Positions 22,295 through 33,690 of a stretch of 64,000 nucleotides of DNA are shown here, piece after piece. Source of the DNA: Sorex araneus (taxonomy: Eukaryota; Chordata; Mammalia; Eulipotyphla; Soricidae); assembly GCF_027595985.1 (NCBI RefSeq), contig NC_073302.1, positions 99,721,234 through 99,785,233 on the forward strand. Direction: 5' to 3'. The notes beneath the pieces are model-generated. The model did no database searches and was not told where the DNA came from. It was given only the letters and a program-made list of their open reading frames with translations. A program made the position numbers and the translations under genes. Position 1 is the first letter of the stretch. Each line of letters begins with the position of its first letter.

Positions 22295-22875
22295 AGGGAG
22301 CCTCTCTCCCCTCCCCCTCTCTCCCCTCCCTCTCTCCCCTCCCTCTCTCCCCTCCCTCTCCCCACTCTCCCCTTCTCTCCATCTCCCTCTCTCTCCCCTC
22401 CCTCTCTCCCCTCCCTCTCCCCTTCCCTCTCCCCTGTCCCTCCTCTCCCTCTCCCCACTCTCCCCTTCTCCCCATCTCCCTCTCTCTCCCTCTCCCCCTC
22501 TCTCTCTTTCCCTCTCCCCTCTCCCTCTCTCTCCCCTCTTCTTTCTTTCCCTCTCTCTCCCTCTCCTTCTCTCTCTCTCCCTCTCTCCCCTCTCTCCCTC
22601 TCCCCCCTCTCTCTTTCCCTCTCCCCTCTCCCTCTCTCTCCCCTCTTCTTTCTTTCCCTCTCTCTCCCTCTCCTTCTCTCTCTCCCCATCTCCCTCTCTC
22701 TCCCTCTCCCCCTCTCTCTCTTTCCCTCTCCCCTCTCCCTCTCTCTCCCCTCTTCTTTCTTTCCCTCTCTCTCCCTCTCCTTCTCTCTCTCTCCCTCTCT
22801 CCCCTCTCCCCCTCTCCTTCCCTCCTCCTTCTCCCTCTGTCTCTGTGTCTGTCTGTCTCTGTCTCTCCCCCCCCC
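22295..22875. repeat. Polypyrimidine (CCCTCT)n-type tract
   Basis: About 575 bp almost wholly C and T on the + strand, with internal higher-order copies (a block with 'cttctttctttccctctctc' recurs at about 22535, 22645 and 22755). It ends in a C-run. Long Ser/Pro/Leu or Arg/Glu frames across it are artefacts. The mirror-like homopyrimidine makes it a candidate for triplex (H-DNA) formation. Confidence 0.9.
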
Positions 22876-23885
22876 CCGCCCGCCCCCGTCACCCCCGGCC
22901 AGTGGCTGCCCCCGCTCAAGTGCTCACAGGCTTCAGAGCAGCCCCCTGCCTTCTCCACTCCGCTGCCCATTGCCTGGGTAGGTGCGGGGGTCCTCTTCCA
23001 GCGGGGGCTCTGGGGGTCCTTCCCAACACCCTCACTGGCCCCAGGTTAGGGCGTCTCAGCGGCCTGTGACCCAGGGCTGAGGGGACAGCGCCCCCTGCCG
23101 GCAGGTCCTTGTCCCGCAGGGGCTCCCTGTGCACAGCCCCCCAGAGCCCCGCCCTGCCAGCCGCCCCCTGGTCCGTCACCTCGGGTGGGGCCCGCGGAGA
23201 GACGCTCAGAGGTAAGCTCTGTGGTGGCCCTGCTGAGGGAAGCTTCTAGAACAGGGGCCGAGTGCACCGGGAACTGGGACACAGCGAGGGGGCGCGGGTC
23301 CCTTCCACAGCGGGGAGCTGGGGGCCTGGGGGCCGCCCCTCCCTGTCCCCGCAGGGGCCTGGCCACGGCTGCGTCTGCCCCAGGAGGCGGCATGGCCGAG
23401 CTCCCAGCCTGCCCTCGCGGGGCCCTCGGGGGGGGGGGGAGCCCACTCAAGCCCTCCTGGGGGTCACCCCCAGCCCCCCGCCCGCCCCACCAGACGAAAC
23501 AGAAGCAAAGCACCCAGGCTGGGCCCTGGTGCCCGCGGGGCACAGGCCCTGGCCCGACCAGGAGGGCTGGAGCCCCCAAGTCTCCTCCTGGGCCCTGCAG
23601 TGCACCCACCGCCCTGCCCCTGCCCCACGGGTCCTGAGCCCGAGACCCGCCCAGAGGGCAGGTCCGAGCAGCTTCCTCGCAGGGGAGAGAGCGCCCGTCG
23701 CACCCTGGCCCGTGTCCCGGTGCAGCGCAGAGAGCAGGCCGGGTGCCGGCTGGGGTCTGGGAGCCTGAAGGGCCTCCTGGGTGAGGAGGCTGCCAGGAGC
23801 TTCTCAGCCTTCTGGCCCTCAGGCAGCCCTGCGGCCCGCCCCAGGCCCACGCTCCCTCCGGGTTACACAGCCAGTGTGACAAGGG
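22876..23885. other. GC-rich unique DNA, no gene supported
   Basis: GC-rich sequence with overlapping open frames on both strands, as expected from composition. No conserved domain or convincing splice structure was seen. Confidence 0.4.
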
Positions 23886-24735
23886 CTGAGAGTGCGTGAG
23901 AGGCTGTGAGCCCGTGGGAGCGAATGCGTGTGAGTGTGAATGGGTGTGAATATGCGGGTGAGTGTGTGGGGGAGCATGCGTGTGTGAGTGTATGAGCGTG
24001 AGTGAATGTGTGTGAGAACTGTGTGAGTGTGTAAGAGTGCATGTGCGTGTGTGTATGTGAGATGTGTATGTGTATGTGTGAGAGTGTATGAGTGTGTAGA
24101 GAAAAAGTATATATGTGAGTGTGTGTGAGAGTGTGTGAGTGTGAGAGAGTGTGTGCAAGTGTGTGAGTTTATGTGTGAGAGTATGTTAATATATACATGT
24201 GTTTATGTGTGTGAGAGGATGTGTATATGAGAGTTGTACGTGAGAGTGTAAGAGTGTGTAAGATTTGTCTGTGTGAAAGGGTGTGAGTGTGTGTGAGAGT
24301 GTGTATATGTGACCATTATATGTGTGTGTGAGTGTGAGTGTGTGGGGGTATGAGGGTGTGTTTGTGAAAGTGTGCATGAGAGACTGTATGTATGAGAGTT
24401 GTATGTATGTGTATGTGAGAGTGTGTGTATGTGACAGTTGTGTGTGAGAGTGTGTATGGGTATGAGAGTGAGAGTGTGAGAGTATGTGAGAGAGTGTGAG
24501 AGTGTGTGTGTGTGAGTGTGTGTGGGTGTGAGGGTGTGTTTGTGAAAGTGTGCATGAGAGACTGTATGTATGAGAGTTGTATGTATGTGTATGTGAGAGT
24601 GTGTGTATGTGACAGTTGTGTGTGAGTGTGAGTGTGTGGGTGTGAGGGCGTGTTTGTGAGAGTGCTGAGAGAGTATATGTGAGAGTTGTGAGTAGGTGAG
24701 AGTTGTGTGAGTGTGAGTGTGCCTGTGTGTGGAGG
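23886..24735 (+). repeat. GT-rich cryptic repeat (about 850 bp)
   Basis: Imperfect GTGAGTGTGT-type repeats with locally duplicated blocks: 'gtgcatgagagactgtatgt' recurs at about 24372 and 24550. The alternating purine-pyrimidine pattern can adopt Z-DNA. His/Thr/Ser-rich frames on the minus strand are repeat artefacts. Confidence 0.85.
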
Positions 24736-25480
24736 GGCCTGGGGGCGGGGTGCTGCCCCTCAGGCCGGGGTTCCAGAGGAAGGCGTGAGGAGCACTGAGG
24801 GGCGGGCGTGCTGCCGAGGACGCCCCCACCCACGCCACCCCTGGCTCTGGGTTCCCACGTGGCCTCCGCCAGCCTGAGCCAACAGTGAGATTCGTGAAAA
24901 GTGTCCCCGCGGGGCAGAGAGCCGGGATGGGCCCGGCCTTGCCTCCGTGCCGGCACCCAGATTGACTCGGCCCCACGCAGGCCCGCAGAGCACTCCAAGG
25001 GGACCCTGGGCACCGAGGGGAGGCTGACCCTCGCGGGTGTAGACGCGCACGCGCAGCAGCCAGCGCACCTGGTGGGTCGGGCTCACTCTCCCTGGCCGCC
25101 GCCCGCCCCCTGCAGGGTGGCTGCGGCCCCTCCGGCTTTCTCCATCCCGGCCCCCAGGTGGGTGCAGTGCGGCCCGGGGCAGCCCCCAGGACCCCCCAGC
25201 CCCTGCGCTCACCCAGCCAGGCCCCCCAGCCCCTGCGCTCACCCAGCCCTCCTTGCGGTGCCGCGGGACATGGGAAGACGGCGCTGCACTGGGGTGCGCA
25301 CGCCCCGCACTCGGGGAGCCGCCCCCAAGACAAGACGGTCCCCCCGCCACACACACACACACCCAGCAGGGCCCGGCTCCTCTGTCCGACACGGGTTCTT
25401 GAAAACTGGCGCTAAACAGCACTGGGCCGAAGCCGGGGCCTGCCCAGGTCCCTCGGGCGCGGGGGCGTGTTCACCATCCC
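24736..25480. other. GC-rich spacer, no gene supported
   Basis: Contains a duplicated 'cagcccctgcgctcacccag' block (about 25196-25250). Nothing else recognised. Confidence 0.4.
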
Positions 25481-25481
25481 C

Positions 25482-25665
25482 AGTTGTGGGGGTTCGGTTA
25501 GTTTGGGGGCCACACCCGAGGTGCTCAGGGCTAGCTCCTGGCTCTGCATGCAGAGATCGCTCCCAGAAGGCTCAGGGGGCCCTACAGGGTGCCAGGGATC
25601 GAACCCAGGTCGGCCACAGGCAAGGCAAGCGCCCTCCCCGCTGAACTGCGGCTCCAGCTCACAGC
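25482..25665 (-). mobile_element. tRNA-derived SINE, type A
   Basis: Minus-strand SINE: 'gggccacacccgaggtgctc', 'gatcgaacccaggtcggcca' (box B region) and 'caaggcaagcgccctccccg'. Diverged, with no clear target duplication. Confidence 0.75.
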
Positions 25666-27720
25666 ATCACCCATAGCTGGGGAAATACAGACCAGAGCTA
25701 CGGGGCTGCCCCCCCCCTGAGAAAAGGCCCCTCTGAGCCCTCTATCGCACAGGGGTGGGCACCCAAAGGGAAGGCTGTTGGCACCCGGCGCTCACAGTGG
25801 CCGTGTTCCCTGAAGCCCAGACAGGACTGGGCCCGGGGGCAGGTGGGGGGTAGAGACCGGCCACGCTCCTCTGCTCTGCTGCAGGGACGGTGTCTTGGGG
25901 ACACAGTGGGCGGGGCACGGGACAGGCAGGTGAGTCAGGAGGCGAAAGGCCACGCCCAGAGCAGACGTGCGGAAACCCAAAGCAAACACACTGGTGACAA
26001 GAGCTAGACTCCGGGGCTGGAGGGAAGCAGCGGGGAGGGCAGGAGGGAGGCTGGGCGGGGGTGGGGGGGGGGAGCCCTGCACGAGGCGCAGAGGGTGGTC
26101 ACACCCGGTGCTGATGGGGTCGTGGGTTCAGCCCTCCACACCCATGCCCAATGACACCCACCAGCTGGAGCTGCATGACGGGCCCAACAGTGCGAAAGGG
26201 CCCGAGATGGGGCGGGAGAGGCTCCGGGCCGGCACCCCCACCCCGTTTGCCCCCGAGTCGGCCAGGTGTGATCCCTGAGCACCGCCAGGGTGTCCTCGCC
26301 TGAAAACAACAGCTGAAACCAACTGTAAGACGTCAGACTCGTTTCCCTGACTGCCTGCCTGCACACGAAGGGGACGCACAGCTGCCCACAGCCCGGCGTG
26401 GGGGCCCGGGGCACCGGCACCGGCGCGGGGGCTGAGCCTGGGCCATGTCACAGCGCGGAGGGCTGGACAGCGCCCCCTGCAGTGGAGGGGCCCGCAGCAG
26501 AGCGGGGGTGGGGTGGGGGGCTGCCTGGGAGGCTGTAGTGTGGCCCCCCCCTCAGAAATGTGCCTCCCCCTCCCCGTCTCGCTCGTACCTTCCCAGGGGC
26601 TGCCACACAGGTGCCCGGCAAAGTCCTTTGGCACTCGCGAGCGGGGGGCTCCGGTCGGGGACCCCACCGTGAAGGAGGAAGGTGAGACTGTGCTGAGCAC
26701 TCCCTCTTCCTGAGTTAAAGTAAAACTCTGCCTGTGCTGGAGCCCCCGTGGCTGTCCCCGGGACCCCGTGTGGAGCTGGGTCCAACACAGCCCCGCAAAC
26801 ACGCGAGGCCCTTTGAGCCATGTCCCGGGCCCTTGCATGTCATGTAAAAGTCGTGTGGAAGCTCATCAGGGCCAGGGGGCGTGGCTGGGGGTGTGGGTCA
26901 GGGCCGAGCGCTGCCCTTGCCCGGGTGAAGCCCCGGGGTTCAAGTCCTTGCTCTACAAAGTTAAAGATCACAGCGGTAGTGAGCACAGCCCTCACTGAAG
27001 GGTGGGTTTCGTGCGCCCCGGCCGGGGCTGTTCCGCGGCCCCGTGATGGACGCCTCTCTCCGCACAGTGGACGGGGTGCCCGTCACGGCCTGCGTCTGTC
27101 TTCCTGGCAGAGGGACTCGCGGGACGGTCTCAGGGTCCAGACACGGCCGTGTCTGGCGCGGGGCCACGCCGTCTGCTTGGCCTTCGTGAGCAAAGCGGCT
27201 ATTTTTAGGCCTCCGTGGGCCGGAGCCAGTTTCCCCAGTGTTGTAATTACTCAGATATGTCATTGGCTGGGGCCGAGACAGTGACCGCGTGTGTCTCCGG
27301 CACACTCAGGAGCTCACGCCAGCTCGGAGGGAGCCCGCTGTAGGTCAGCAGACAGACGGCTGACCTCTGCCACGCCTTCCCCGCTCCTCTCCTGGGCCAG
27401 ACCCAGCGACACGCCCCCGCCGGCACACGCTGCCCCGGGCCCTGCGTCCTGCCACCTCCAGAAGCGCCTGGGGACCCCGTCCAAGTTCCACCTGGCCCAG
27501 GGCCATGCGGAAAGAGCCGTGTAGGGAGCGAAGGAAGGGCCCAAGCACGAGAGCCGCATTCTCCTGCAGCCAGGGTCTAAGGAGGCGGCCAGGTGCCCGC
27601 TGCTGACCACACTGGCTAGTGTCTGCCCGCCCGCGACTCCTGTTCCACGGACGGGCGTGCTGAGGGCCTGGGGGAGAGAGAAACAGGTGGTCGGAGAGAG
27701 GAACTAGTCCCGCGGCTGGC
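25666..27720. other. GC-rich spacer with possible SINE remnants, no gene supported
   Basis: Only weak SINE-like traces, such as 'tgatccctgagcaccgccag' at about 26268-26288. Open frames here reflect GC richness. Confidence 0.4.
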
Positions 27721-27721
27721 T

Positions 27722-27976
27722 TATTTCTTTTCTTCCTCCCTTTCTTTCCTTCCTTCTCTTTCTTTTCTTCCTTCCTTCCTTCCTTCCTTCCTTCCTTCCT
27801 TCCTTCTTTTTTTTTGGCCTTTTGTGTCACACCTGACAATGCTCAGGGCCTCCTCTGGGCTCTGCACTCAGGAATGACTCTTGGCTCAGGGGACCCTATG
27901 GGAAGCCAGAGGTCGAACACCCATCAGTTGTGTGTCAGGCACACACCCTCCTGCTGTGCTGTCGCTCTGGCCCCGG
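27722..27976 (-). mobile_element. tRNA-derived SINE, type A, with (TTCC)n tail
   Basis: The minus-strand head lies at the right ('gctgtcgctctggcccc' on +) and the body in the middle. The A-rich tail appears on + as a (TTCC)n/(TTTC)n array at 27722-27810. As at 17.96 kb, the tail has grown into a tetranucleotide microsatellite. Confidence 0.8.
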
Positions 27977-28154
27977 CTGCTGGCCTTCAGCAAAATGGAA
28001 AGGGGGTGTGAGAGGCATGTGCCGGGCCGGGCTGGGCTGTGGGTTCTCCCCAAGTCGGACACTCTGGGATGCTGCCCCCACCCCACACAGTCATGCTGGC
28101 GCCCGGCGCTGGTGCCTGCGTGGCTGCAGCTGTCTGGGACCTCAGTCGGGAGGG

Positions 28155-28312
28155 CCGGGGACCCCACTGCAGGGATGGGGTGTCTGCAGGGATGGGGTGT
28201 CTGCAGGGATGGGGTGTCTGCAGGGATGGAGAGTCTGCAGGGATGGGGTGTCTGCACGGATGGGGAGTCAGCAGGGATGGGGTGTCTGCAGGGATGGGGT
28301 GTCTGCAGGGAA
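28155..28312 (+). repeat. 18-bp minisatellite
   Basis: About eight copies of an 18-bp unit, GGGATGGGGTGTCTGCAG, with a few point variants. The G-runs on + could form G-quadruplexes. Confidence 0.9.
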
Positions 28313-29434
28313 CCTGGGGCTGGCAGCGCTGGCCTTGCCGGGGGCCCAGGAGAGGGCCTGGCCTTGGCGGGCAGGCCTCCAGGACTGCGGGGCGAGGGGT
28401 GAGCTGCTCCCCTGCGTGGTCAGCCTCTTCGGGGAAGCCCCGTCTGGGGCTCGCCTGATTGTGACATGTTGCGTCCACAGCTAGGGTGCAGGCGCTACAT
28501 AGCCTGTGTAGCATCTGCGTGTGTCTTCATGTTGTGAGTTGGGGGTCACATCCAGCAGTGCTCGGGGACTCCCTTGGAGGGCCGCTCTTAGTGGTCTCTG
28601 GGGGGCCCCGTGGTGCTGGGGCTGGGGGCAGGGCAAGTGTCCAGCCTCTTGGTGAAAGGAAGCGTGTCCACAGTGCGCCCAGCGCGCGGCAACCCCGCGG
28701 TGCACGGCCCACTGCCTTGGTCGAGGGCGTCTGTGCGAGCTCTGGGCAGAGACCTGGGCGCCCCCAGGCCTCGCCGGCCCCTTCCTCCACCTGGAATCAA
28801 TTAGGGGCCGGAGTGCTCTTACTTCCGGAGCACTCGAGGCAGCGGTGCTGAGTGTGGGCCAGACCCATTTCCTTCCTGCGCTGGGCCCAGCCCGCCCGTT
28901 TCCTCGGCTGCCCGGGCCCGAGCGAGTCTGGCCTGGGTCTAGGGGGGGAGCTGAGAGGTGCCCGCATCCCCACTCCCTCTGGGCCCTGCCTCCTGCCTCC
29001 TCACCGCCCCCGCCCCGGAGCCCCCGGCCTCCCTGGCTCCCCATGGAGAAGCGTCTGGGCCAGAATGAAGCAGCTCGGGAAAGACGGGGGTCCCCGTGGG
29101 ATCACGCGGGCTCTGCTCTCCAGAACCCAGCCTGGGGGACCCACGAGCACCTGGGCTGTGAATGAGAACCCAGCTAAGAGTGGACCGGCCTCTGGGCTGG
29201 AGGGTCCCCCACCCCGGGCCTTGCCTGAAGCACCCGTCTCCCCCGGAGCCTTTCCCGATGCCCCCGGTCTCCACGAGGCCCCGCTGCCCGCCCCTGGCAC
29301 CGCTGTCCCCTGCCCAGGCTGTCCCTGCCACACTGGAGGAGGCGGCCACTACTCATGGTGTCCCCTAGTGGTGGGGCAGGGCCAGCCGTGACGTCTGTCT
29401 GTCCGTCTGTTGTACCAGACAACAGAAGCACTGC
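28313..29434. other. GC-rich spacer, no gene supported
   Basis: A fragment at about 28545-28610 resembles part of a minus-strand type A SINE ('gggggtcacatccagcagtg'). Nothing else recognised. Confidence 0.4.
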
Positions 29435-29435
29435 A

Positions 29436-29672
29436 CTGCGCTGTCATCCTGTTGTTCATAGATTTGCTCGAGCGGGCACCAGTAACATCTTCATTGTGAG
29501 ACTTGTTACTGTTTTTGGCATACCCAATACGCCACGGGGAGCTTGCCAGGCTCTGCTGTGCGGGCGGGATACTTCAGTAGCTTGCCGGACTCTCTGAGAA
29601 GGGTGGAGGAATCGAACCCGGGTCGGCCGCGTACAAGGCAAACACCCTACCCGCTGTGCTGTGGCTCCAGGG
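29436..29672 (-). mobile_element. tRNA-derived SINE, type B
   Basis: A complete minus-strand type B element: the 'catcctgttgttcatagatt' tail side, the 'acgccacggggagcttgcca' body, and 'gaacccgggtcggccgcgta' with 'ccctacccgctgtgctg' for the tRNA-like head. Confidence 0.85.
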
Positions 29673-29879
29673 CACCAGACAGCAGTGATGAAAGTAATCT
29701 CTTAGATTCGAAGAACGAGATCGTGGTTCCTAGGGGGTTAGGGACAGGAGTCATGATGTGGCGAAGGACAGAAACGAGACCGTGGCAAGGAGCACGGCAT
29801 CGAGTGTGCAGGCCTGATGGCTCACATTATTACCTCTGCCGCATTACAAACCAGCATTCCTTCACTTTTTAAGAATGCA

Positions 29880-29980
29880 GGCTCAACTGCCAGGAGTAAT
29901 TCCTGAGTGCATGAGCCAGGAGTAAACCCTGTGCATCACCAGATGTGACCCCAAAAAAGAAAAAAAAAAACAAAAAAGAA
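29880..29980 (+). mobile_element. 5'-truncated type A SINE
   Basis: Only the body end ('ccaggagtaattcctgagtg', 'catcaccagatgtgacccc') and the A-rich tail remain. The tRNA-like head is absent. Confidence 0.75.
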
Positions 29981-30418
29981 CACCAGCTCAGGTGGGGTGA
30001 GGAGAGAGCGGAGGTGGGGGGTGTGGGGGGGCGGGGCCCATGGCTGGCACACGCGACCCCTGACCAGTCTCGGCCCTGCACGCCTCAGCCTCACCTGCCA
30101 GCACTGGGCCCTGGAGGAAGGGTCCCCCGTGCCCCCTCCCCCATCCCCGAAGCGAACCTGAAAACGTCTCACGAAAGGAAAGGGCAGATCATTCTACAGA
30201 AACCTCTTTCCTAACAAGTCCTTGAGTGAGTGATCCAAGGGCTCACGTAGGTTTTCAGGGAGTGTGGACACACCTGGCCGGGATGGGGCTCAGTGGGGGG
30301 ACGTTTACCCTACATTTGGGAGGCTCTAGGTGCGACCCCCAGCACCAGCAAAACCCCAAAGAAGGTGAAAGCCACCGCCGTCTGGGTACCATTAAAGGAA
30401 ACATAGAATCGCCAGGGT

Positions 30419-30421
<3 letters not shown>

Positions 30422-30472
<51 letters not shown>

Positions 30473-30475
30473 ACC
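30422..30475. repeat. (TA)n microsatellite
   Basis: About 50 bp of TA repeats with one G interruption, directly before an L1 3'UTR fragment. Confidence 0.9.
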
Positions 30476-30945
30476 TCTCAGTGTCTGTATCTCAAACATA
30501 AGGCCCAAAAGAAGGGGGAGAGGGGGGGAGAGAGGGGGGAGGGAGAGGGAGAAGGAGAGGGAGGGAGGGAGGGAGGGAGAGAGGGAGGGAGGGGGAGAGA
30601 AAGAGAAGGAGAGAGGGAGAGAGAGGGAGGGAGAGAGGGAGGGAGAGAGAAAGAGGAGAGAGGGAGAGAGAAAGGGAGGGAGGGAGAGGGAGAAGGAGAG
30701 GGAGGGAGAGAGGGAGGGAGGGTGGGGGAGAGAAAGAAGAAAGAGAAGGAGAGAGGGAGAGGGAGAGAGACAGAGAGAGAGGAAAAGCCCCTTGCCATAG
30801 AGGCAGGCAGGGACTCTGAGAGCAGGAACCGTGCACTGGTGAAGGGACCGGTGTTGAAACATTGTATGACTGAAACCCAATCATGAACAACTTTGTAACT
30901 TTGTAACTGTGTATCTCACTGTGATTCAATTAAAATAAACAGCCC
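30476..30945 (+). mobile_element. L1 3'UTR fragment with expanded polypurine tract
   Basis: It starts 'cctctcagtgtctgtatctc' and has a 270-bp GA-rich tract (30505-30780). It then shows 'ccatagaggcaggcagggac', 'cactggtgaagggacc', and ends 'gtgattcaattaaaataaac'. The order matches the other L1 3' ends. The polypurine tract is much longer than in most copies. Confidence 0.8.
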
Positions 30946-31870
30946 ATCAGGGCAGGGCGGGCAGGCGTTCTTCCCGCTCCCCTCCCAGAAGCTACAGGCC
31001 CCCACGGTGCTGTGGTTTGAGTCTCAGAGTGCAGAAACTCTTACTTTCAGGCCCGGCTGCTGTTCTCTCCAGGAGCCTTCTAGAGAAAGGGCCTGGGGGG
31101 GCAGACAGCGTTGACGGCCACCTGGCTGTCTCTCTCCGGAGCGAGACGTCCCACAGCAGAGCCAAGGGCCCATCCCGGGTGTGGGAAAGGGGTTTCCTCT
31201 TGCGACTCTTCCTCTGCACCCCAGAGAACTTCTCCTGGACGGTCGCGGGTGCGATTATCGGATGATCCCCTGCCAGAGCCAACTCAGAGCGTGTCCCCCT
31301 GAGGCTGCAGGCAGAGCCAGAAACTCATGTGTCACCCCTGGCCCAAGGGGGGGGGGGATCATACAGACTCACCTGGGCAGGGCCAGAGGACCCTGGACTC
31401 TGGCTGGAGTGTGTTGGGGGCATCAGGGTCAGGTCACATGGGCAATACCAAGAGCATCTACTCTCAAACAGGAGGCCCCAGGGTCTTGAGGAAAGCCGTC
31501 TCAGGCACACTACTCGAACCTGGAACTCCTTCTGACTGGAGAGACGCTTTTAGCTTCTAGACCTGGAGGGCTGCTGGTGGCAAGGGGTCACTGCTGGGCA
31601 CACAGAGACTAAAACAAGGGCGCTGGCCTTTGACAACGGACAGGGCTTTCTTGCAGGCTGACCCACAGGGGACAGTGGGCAAGGCCTGAGTCTGTCTCTC
31701 GGTCTTGGGTCGAGCGAAGGAAGATTATCAGGTGAAGGCACAGAGGGATTGACGGTGGTGGAGCTGCTGGGGGGGCTTTGAGTTAGTCCCCGCCAGGCAC
31801 GCTTGCTGGGCACCCCTGCTGTTGGTGGCCCTGGCTCTGGAGCAGACTTTGGGGATAGGCATCGACACTG
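30946..31870. other. GC-rich spacer, no gene supported
   Basis: No repeat or gene recognised. Confidence 0.4.
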
Positions 31871-31877
31871 TTCGTCT

Positions 31878-32088
31878 TTTCTTTTCTTTTCCTTTCTTTT
31901 TTCTTTTCTTTTCTTTTGCTTTTTGGGTCACACCCGGCAATGCTCAGGGGTTTCTCCTGGCTCTTCACTCAGGAATTACTCCTGGTGGTGCTCGGAGGAC
32001 CCTATGGGATGCTGGGAATCGAACCCAGGTCTGCTGCGGGCAAGGGAAACGACCTCCCCGCTGTGCTATCGCTCCAGCCCCCACAAGT
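31878..32088 (-). mobile_element. tRNA-derived SINE, type A
   Basis: A well-preserved minus-strand copy: (TTTTC)n on + from the A-rich tail, 'tgggtcacacccggcaatgc', 'ggaatcgaacccaggtctgc' and a terminal 'gtgctatcgctccagccccc'. The probable target duplication is imperfect (ttcgtctttt versus ttgtctttt). Confidence 0.85.
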
Positions 32089-32994
32089 TTGTCTTTTGTT
32101 TTGCCAAAGGCCGAGAGAACTAGGGTAAGTGGGCGCGCGGGCAGGGTCTCCGGAGATGATGGTGCTGTAGCCTAGACACTCTGCAAACAACTCCCCGAGG
32201 GGAGAAATCTTGGTCTGCGTGTCAGTGTTCGCGTGGCCCTGCCCTGGGGCCCCACCTCGCTCATTCATGCCCACCTGGCTCAAATCATCCCCCACCGGTG
32301 GGCACCCTGGGGTGACCTGCAAGGAAGCCCCTTCTGTTCTCAAAAGCCGAGGTGACTGCAGCTCCTCTGGGAGGGGCGGGCTGTCTGCCCCCCAGAGCCC
32401 TGTCAAAGCTGCCTCACTGCTCTGGCTCGCTCAGGGGAGATGCAAAAGCATGTGAGTTATGGCTTGATGCTGGCCACTTTGCCCACACACCTGGAGAATG
32501 GGCGCAGCTGGCTGGCAGAGGAGACTTACGCTCAGTCCACGCTGCTCCCCAGAGGCGGCATGAGAGGAGCCACTCCAGCCCAGTCACCCTCTGCCCACCC
32601 TCCGCTGACCCGAAAGACAAGGTGAGCCGTGTCTCCCCACGGGAGCAGAGCTACACACTCTGCAGCTCCGAGCAGGCGTACAAACCCGCCTGCGATGCCA
32701 CTCAGTGTCGGGGCTGCTTGTCAGCCAGCAGCAGCTGACTAGCTCACGCACAACCTGAGTTTTCCCAGAAACATATTCATTTCCGGAGCAATCGAGTTTG
32801 GAAACCCTGGTTTAGGTGGAGGTGTTTCGAATTCTCCTTTGCTTAAGAATTTCCCAGCCTCACTCCTCCACGTTTTGGTGGACCTGGTGAGCCTCAGATT
32901 ATCCACATTTTGACCAGCAGAGCTGAAGGCGGCACAAGTCACACGTAGTGGTCTATAGGAGAACAATCACCAAAGAGCAGATTCTCCAGTATCA
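32089..32994. other. Spacer, no gene supported
   Basis: Open frames at 32352-32738 and nearby show no domain. Nothing recognised. Confidence 0.4.
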
Positions 32995-33690
32995 CTGAGA
33001 GGAAAGAGAGGGAGGGAGAAGGAGACCAACAGGAGGGAAAAGGAGAGAAAGAAGAGCTGAGAAGGAGGGAGAGGAGAGGGAGAAGAGGAATGAAGAAGAG
33101 GGAGCAAGGAGAGGAAAAGGAAGGAGAGAAGAGAGGAGAGAGAGAGGACAAGGGATGAGAGAGGAGAGGAGAATGCAAGGAGGGAGGGAACAAGGAGGAG
33201 AGAGATGAGAAAGGCAGAGACAGGTGAGATCAAGAAGGAGAGAAAAAGGAGAGAAAGAGAGAGGAGGAGAAAGAAGAGAAAGTGGGGAGGGAGAGATGAG
33301 GGAGAATGGATGAAAAGGGAGAGAATGAGAAGAGAGTGAGGAGGAGTGAGGAGAGAAAAGAGTGAGGAGAGAGGAAGAGTGGGAGAGAGGGGGCCCCAAG
33401 AGGAGAGAGGGAGAGAGAGGGAGAAAGGGAGAGAGGGAGAGAGAGAGGGAGAGAGAGGGAGAGAGAATGGGAGAGGGAGAGGGAGAGAGGGAAAAAGGGA
33501 GAGAGAGAAAAGGAGGGAGAGAGAGGGAGAGAGAAAAGGAGAGGGAGAGAGAAAGGGAGAGGGAGAGAGGGAAAGAGGGAGAGAGAAAAGGAGGGAGAGA
33601 GAGAAAAGGAGGGAGAGAGAAAAGGAGAGGGAGAGAGAGAGGGAGAGGGAGAGGGAGAGAGGGAGAGGGGCCGGAAAGGGAGAGGTTTGG
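32995..33690 (+). repeat. Polypurine (GGGAGA)n-type tract, about 700 bp
   Basis: Almost uninterrupted A/G on +, moving from a diverse AAGGAG-rich part to a regular GAGAGGGA part after about 33400. The flanks are not L1-like, so this appears to be an independent tract. It can form triplexes, and long Arg/Glu or Ser/Leu frames across it are artefacts. Confidence 0.9.

Noticed and set aside
22080..23069. 329-codon frame with long Ser/Pro/Leu stretch
   Set aside because: Begins in L1 ORF2 and continues through a polypyrimidine tract; not a protein.
24186..25360. His/Thr/Ser-rich minus-strand frames
   Set aside because: Translation of the GT-rich repeat.
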